Positions 60,931 to 64,000 of a stretch of 64,000 nt of DNA are shown piece by piece. The position numbers were made by a program, and so were the translations under genes. The notes beneath the pieces were generated by a model. That model saw only the letters and a list, made by a program, of their open reading frames with translations. It was not told the origin of the DNA and searched no databases. The DNA is from Streptomyces coelicoflavus (GTDB lineage Bacteria; Actinomycetota; Actinomycetes; Streptomycetales; Streptomycetaceae), in assembly GCF_003112555.1 (NCBI RefSeq), contig NZ_BEWB01000003.1, positions 712,324 through 776,323 of the forward strand. The letters are read 5' to 3'. Each line of letters opens with the position of its first letter. Position 1 is the stretch's first letter.

Positions 60931-61515
60931 TCACTTCGCCGCGCTCAGGACGTCCTCCGTGGTCACCACGTCCGCGAACCCGCCCCCGTGCAGCGACACC
61001 GCCGACGCCCGAGCCAGCTCGTCCGCGCCCTGCCGCCAGCCGAAGGGTCCCTCCAGGCCGAAGGTGTACGTCGCGTCGAACGCGACCACGACCTCGAACC
61101 CGAGGTTCCCGCCCATCCGTGCGGTCGTCTCGACGCACATGTTGGTCTGGATCCCGGCCAGCACGAGCTGCGAGATCCCCGCCGCCCGCAGCCAGGCCCC
61201 CAGATCGGGCGTGCCGAGGAACGCCGAGTTCACGCTCTTGGTGACCAGCAGCTCGGCCCCGCCCCCCTTCCCGCGCCGCCGCTCCACGTACTCCTTGAAC
61301 CCGTTCCCGTCGTAGCCCGTCCGCAACGGCGACCCGGGCTTCACCGAGTCGTGCCGCACGAAGACGACCGGCCGCCCCGTGGACTGCCACACGTCGATGA
61401 GGGCGGCGATGTTGTCGTCGGCCGCCGGATTGTTGCGGGTCCCCCAGAAGCCGAGCTCCTCGAAGCCCTTCTGCACGTCCACGACCACCAGTGCTGCGTT
61501 CTCCGCGATGTCCAT
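60931..61515 (-). CDS. Isochorismatase-like cysteine hydrolase
   Basis: A 194-residue hydrolase. The catalytic triad is visible: Asp in VVVDVQKGF, Lys in LLVTKSVNSAF and Cys in GIQTNMCVETTAR. The family cleaves amides or isochorismate; the substrate is unknown. The start at 61515 (MDIAEN) is set by the family alignment; a longer frame upstream lacks conservation. It is divergent from the GlxA/AraC-like regulator 75 bases away, a common pairing in which the regulator controls the hydrolase. Confidence 0.88.
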   Translation of the reverse strand: MDIAENAALVVVDVQKGFEELGFWGTRNNPAADDNIAALIDVWQSTGRPVVFVRHDSVKPGSPLRTGYDGNGFKEYVERRRGKGGGAELLVTKSVNSAFLGTPDLGAWLRAAGISQLVLAGIQTNMCVETTARMGGNLGFEVVVAFDATYTFGLEGPFGWRQGADELARASAVSLHGGGFADVVTTEDVLSAAK

Positions 61516-61581
61516 GCCTGCGATCGTGCCGCCGGGCAGCACCGAACCCCAGAGGCCCACAAGTCAGCGATCGATGGTTTA

Positions 61582-61597
61582 CTGCCATGCATGGCAG
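61582..61597. promoter_or_regulatory. 16-bp perfect palindrome across the regulator start codon
   Basis: CTGCCATGCATGGCAG reads the same on both strands and includes the ATG at 61591. It may be an autoregulatory operator. Being GC-balanced and centred on ATGCAT, it could also be chance. Confidence 0.35.
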
Positions 61598-62580
61598 CCC
61601 CGGCAGACCCCTACCGCGTCGCCCTCGTCGCCTTCCCCGGCATCCGGGCCTTCGACGTCGCGGTCATCACCGAGGTCTGGGGCACCGACCGCACCGACCG
61701 CGGCGCCCCCGCCTTCGACCTGCGCCGCGTCGCCGCCGACACCACCGCGGTCATGATGCGCGGCGGTCTGGCCCTCCACCCCGACCGTCCCCTCGACTGG
61801 CTGGCGGAAGCCGACCTCGTCGTCGTCCCCGGCCTCGACGACCACCTCACCCCGGCACCCGCCCCGGTCCTCAGGGCCCTGCGCCGCGCCCACGAGCGCG
61901 GCACGACCGTCGCCGCCCTGTGCGGAGGCGCCTTCACCCTCGCCCAGGCCGGCCTGCTCGACGGCCGCCGCGCCATCACCCACTGGCGGCTCCTGGACCT
62001 CCTGCGGACCCACCACCCCCGGGTCAGGGTCGTCCCCGACGCCCTCTTCCTAGAGGACGACAACATCTGGACCGCCGCCGGCACCGCGGCAGGCATCGAC
62101 CTCTGCCTCCACCTGGTCCGCCTCGCCCACGGCGCCGAGGCCGCCGCCACCATCGCCCGCTCTATGGTCACCGCGCCCTTCCGAACCGGCACCCAGGCCC
62201 AGTTCATCGAACACCCCACCCCCCAGGCGGACCGGGACGCCGACGCCCTCGCCGGCGTCCGCGAACACGCCCTGCGCCACCTCGACGAGCCCCTCACGGT
62301 CGCCGACCTGGCCGCCCGCGCCGGCATGTCCCCGCGCTCCTTCGCCCGGCACTTCACGGCGGCCACCGGCACCACGCCGCTGCGCTGGCTCCTGGACCAG
62401 CGCGTCGCCGCGGCCCAGAAGCTCCTCGAACGCACCGACCTGCCCATGCCCGAGGTCGCACGCAGGGCGGGCTTCGGCAGCGAGGTCACGATGCGCCAGC
62501 ACTTCGCGGCCCGCCTCGCCACCAGCCCCCGCGCCTACCGCGCCGCGTTCACCGGGGGCAGCAACCCGATCGCCCGGTAG
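61591..62580 (+). CDS. GlxA-family AraC-type transcriptional regulator
   Basis: A 329-residue regulator. The N-terminal DJ-1/PfpI-like domain has VALVAFPGIRAFDVAV, VVVPGLDDH and the nucleophile-elbow-like AALCGGAFTLAQAGLLDGRRAITHW. The C-terminal AraC domain (about 225-320) has two helix-turn-helices: LTVADLAARAGMSPRSFARHFTAATG and LPMPEVARRAGFGSEVTMRQHF. It diverges from the isochorismatase-like gene and may control it. Its last 46 bases overlap the 3' end of trpS on the other strand. Confidence 0.9.
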   Translation: MAAPADPYRVALVAFPGIRAFDVAVITEVWGTDRTDRGAPAFDLRRVAADTTAVMMRGGLALHPDRPLDWLAEADLVVVPGLDDHLTPAPAPVLRALRRAHERGTTVAALCGGAFTLAQAGLLDGRRAITHWRLLDLLRTHHPRVRVVPDALFLEDDNIWTAAGTAAGIDLCLHLVRLAHGAEAAATIARSMVTAPFRTGTQAQFIEHPTPQADRDADALAGVREHALRHLDEPLTVADLAARAGMSPRSFARHFTAATGTTPLRWLLDQRVAAAQKLLERTDLPMPEVARRAGFGSEVTMRQHFAARLATSPRAYRAAFTGGSNPIAR

Positions 62581-63545
62581 GCGGCGTCCACGGTCGGCCG
62601 CGCCATCGCCCGCGCCTTCTCCGCCCCGTCCCGGAGCACGCCCTCCACGTACCCGGGATCGGCGCACAGTTCCTGGTGCCGCTCGCGTACCGGCCGCAGC
62701 ACCTCGACGACCGCCTCCGCGGTGTCCTTCTTCAACGCGCCGTACGAGTCGTACCCACCCGCCAGCTCCGCCGGGTCCCCACCCGTACAGGCGGCGAGGA
62801 TCTCCAGCAGATTCGCGAGCCCGGCCCGCTCCTCCCGGTCGTAGACGACGTCCCGCCCGCTGTCCGTCACGGCCCGCCCGACCTTCTTACGCACCACGTC
62901 CGGCTCGTCCAGCAGATAGACGATCCCGGGCCCGGTGTCGTCGCTCTTCCCCATCTTCGAAGCGGGCTCCTGCAGATTCATCACCCGGGCCGCCACCGCC
63001 GGACCGGTCGCCCGCGGCACGACGAACGTGTGCCCGTACCGCTGGTTGAACCGCACCGCGAGATCCCGCGCCAGCTCCACGTGCTGCGTCTGGTCCTCCC
63101 CGACCGGCACCTCGTCCGTCCCGTAGGCCAGGATGTCCGCGGCCATCAGCACGGGATACGTCAGCAGCGACAACCGCACGCTCCCGCCCCGCCCCCGCTC
63201 CCGCACGGCCTTCTCCTTGTACTGGATCATCCGCCGCATCTCGCCGTCGGTCGCGACGCACTCCAGCACGTACGACAGCCGGGCGTGCTCGTCCACGTGA
63301 CTCTGCACGAACACGGTGCACGACTCGGGATCCAGCCCCGCCGCCAGCAGCAGCGACGCCGCCTGCCGGCTCAGTCTGCGCACCCGCGCCGGATCGTGGT
63401 CGACGGTCAGTGCGTGCAGGTCGACGACACAGAACAAGGCGTCCGACCGGTGCTGGTCCTCCGCGGCCCACCGCCGCATCGCTCCCAGGTAGTTCCCCAG
63501 GGTCAGGTGCCCCGTCGGCTTGACCCCACTGAAGACCCGCGTCAT
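62535..63545 (-). CDS. trpS: Tryptophanyl-tRNA synthetase, attenuation-controlled (TrpRS1-like)
   Basis: A 336-residue class I synthetase. The HIGH-type motif is in GVKPTGHLTLGNY, and the KMSKS-type loop is KMGKSDD. Further motifs include QSHVDEHARLSYVLEC and VGEDQTQHVELARDLAVRFN. A GGAGGTGGAG site precedes the ATG. Upstream lies a leader peptide with two adjacent Trp codons and an attenuator, and the gene is close to proC. Both features match S. coelicolor trpRS1, the auxiliary indolmycin-resistant enzyme. A second housekeeping trpS is expected elsewhere in the genome. Confidence 0.95.
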   Translation of the reverse strand: MTRVFSGVKPTGHLTLGNYLGAMRRWAAEDQHRSDALFCVVDLHALTVDHDPARVRRLSRQAASLLLAAGLDPESCTVFVQSHVDEHARLSYVLECVATDGEMRRMIQYKEKAVRERGRGGSVRLSLLTYPVLMAADILAYGTDEVPVGEDQTQHVELARDLAVRFNQRYGHTFVVPRATGPAVAARVMNLQEPASKMGKSDDTGPGIVYLLDEPDVVRKKVGRAVTDSGRDVVYDREERAGLANLLEILAACTGGDPAELAGGYDSYGALKKDTAEAVVEVLRPVRERHQELCADPGYVEGVLRDGAEKARAMARPTVDAAYRAIGLLPPVNAAR

Positions 63546-63610
63546 CTCTCCACCTCCTGGTCAGGACCGCCGCCCCCGGCCGGCCGCCCCTCCTGGAGGG
63601 AGATACGAGA

Positions 63611-63633
63611 ACGGCCGCCGAAGCGGCGGCCGT
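63611..63633 (-). terminator. Attenuator terminator hairpin of trpS (stem 3:4)
   Basis: On the minus strand ACGGCCGCC and GGCGGCCGT form a perfect 9-bp stem around GCTTC, followed by TCTCGTATCT. The left arm (segment 3) can instead pair with segment 2 at 63652-63659. Confidence 0.75.
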
Positions 63634-63646
63634 CGAGTGCATACGT

Positions 63647-63674
63647 GTGGGCGGCCGCCGTCAGGCGGCCCACC
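63647..63674 (-). promoter_or_regulatory. Stem 1:2 and antiterminator segment of the trpS attenuator
   Basis: GTGGGC (63673-63668, within the Trp codons) pairs with GCCCAC (63652-63647), with inner CGCC/GGCG pairs. GGCGGCCG (63659-63652) can alternatively pair with CGGCCGCC (63632-63625) to form the antiterminator when a ribosome stalls on the Trp codons. Confidence 0.65.
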
Positions 63675-63714
63675 AGAGCTGGCTACACGTACGCGTCGTC
63701 ACGAGCGCCACCAT
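63661..63714 (-). CDS. trpS leader peptide, 17 aa, with tandem Trp codons
   Basis: The frame encodes MVALVTTRTCSQLWWAA and a TGA stop, with the two UGG codons at 63670-63675. It ends just inside the first attenuator stem. This is the arrangement known for ribosome-mediated attenuation: shortage of charged tRNA-Trp stalls the ribosome and allows read-through into trpS. Confidence 0.8.
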   Translation of the reverse strand: MVALVTTRTCSQLWWAA

Positions 63715-63743
63715 ACGCCCGCGGGGCCCCCGCCACCCGGGAT

Positions 63744-63772
63744 TTGACACGCCTGCCCCGCACTCCTAGAGT
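63744..63772 (+). promoter_or_regulatory. Strong housekeeping-type promoter pointing to the right edge
   Basis: TTGACA (63744-63749) and TAGAGT (63767-63772) are separated by 17 bases. This is the best sigma-HrdB-like promoter in the window. No coding gene follows before the window ends. Confidence 0.65.
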
Positions 63773-63914
63773 TCTCCGAGTTGTCCGAAGTGAGCGCCGA
63801 CCCCGGTCGGTCCCCGGACAGCGATTCCGCGAGTACCAACCACTCTTCGACGAACCGTCGCACTGTCGGCGTCGTCTTCCTGTCGGTGCGTGTATTCACG
63901 GAATGAGGAATCCA

Positions 63915-63928
63915 CGTTCGAAAGAACG
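63915..63928 (+). other. Small GNRA-tetraloop hairpin in the right-edge leader
   Basis: CGTTC-GAAA-GAACG forms a 5-bp stem with a GAAA loop, between the two outward promoters. It could be a boxB-like antitermination element, as found in rRNA leaders, but this is speculative. Confidence 0.3.
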
Positions 63929-63938
63929 CGGCCCCCGA

Positions 63939-63968
63939 TTAGCTCGGGAGCCGGGAGTCCGCTAGAGT
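63939..63968 (+). promoter_or_regulatory. Second outward promoter at the right edge
   Basis: TTAGCT (63939-63944) and TAGAGT (63963-63968) are separated by 18 bases. The -10 is identical to that of the promoter 200 bases upstream. The remaining bases to 64000 include a CGGCCC-AA-GGGCCG hairpin and no gene. Confidence 0.45.
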
Positions 63969-64000
63969 CTCACCTCGTTGAAACGGCCCAAGGGCCGGGA

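Overview
The window is high-GC DNA with strong third-position GC bias and the gene content of a Streptomyces chromosomal core. The diagnostic groups are sigE-cseA-cseB-cseC, lsr2 close to clpC, disA next to radA, and an auxiliary-type tryptophanyl-tRNA synthetase close to proC. The order parallels the S. coelicolor chromosome as I remember it (roughly SCO3390 down to SCO3334). I infer Streptomyces from this; no search was run. No IS element, prophage, CRISPR array, tRNA or rRNA gene lies inside the window.

Layout. 0-5.6 kb: the start of a MidA-like methyltransferase gene, a NarL-type two-component pair, a TmrB-like P-loop protein, an ArsR-type regulator with an inverted repeat upstream, and a threonine-aldolase-like enzyme. 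5.7-11.4 kb: a tightly coupled cofactor operon (DUF2520 Rossmann protein, panC, nadB, nadC, coaX) linking pantothenate/CoA and NAD synthesis. 11.6-17.9 kb: small conserved genes, a BlaI-like regulator, a GNAT acetyltransferase, lsr2, an SCO3374-like gene and clpC.

18-27 kb, minus strand: three large paralogous NACHT NTPases with leucine-rich C-terminal ends, interrupted by a secreted HAD acid phosphatase. This is the most accessory-looking and most interesting block. It resembles bacterial NLR-type (bNACHT) defence proteins, but here three divergent copies are stacked together.

27-36.9 kb: an M23 cell-wall peptidase, a TetR/MFS efflux pair with two matching operators, small hypothetical genes, a phosphotransferase-like protein and the SigE-CseABC envelope-stress system. 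37-50 kb: mutY, a second NarL-type pair whose kinase carries an odd C-terminal extracytoplasmic domain, a PAP2 phosphatase, disA (c-di-AMP synthase) with a 19-bp tandem repeat duplicating its stop region, radA, a BACON-domain membrane protein, a Ppx/GppA phosphatase, and a TIM-barrel isomerase with a TetR regulator. 50.8-63.7 kb: ilvD, a Ser/Thr kinase with a PQQ propeller, small surface proteins, a methyltransferase with a repeat-coded N-terminus, an ABC exporter with a palindrome on its start codon, proC, an isochorismatase-like hydrolase, a GlxA/AraC regulator, and trpS behind a leader peptide with two adjacent Trp codons and an attenuator. The right edge carries two tandem promoters pointing out of the window, possibly for an rRNA or tRNA operon.

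A recurring feature is a TANNNT -10 box 6-7 bases before the start codon, the arrangement of leaderless mRNAs, at more than a dozen genes including the first NACHT gene. Other signals include a ClgR-type box before clpC, two DnaA-box-like 9-mers before the cofactor operon, several dispersed intergenic repeats and several minisatellites.
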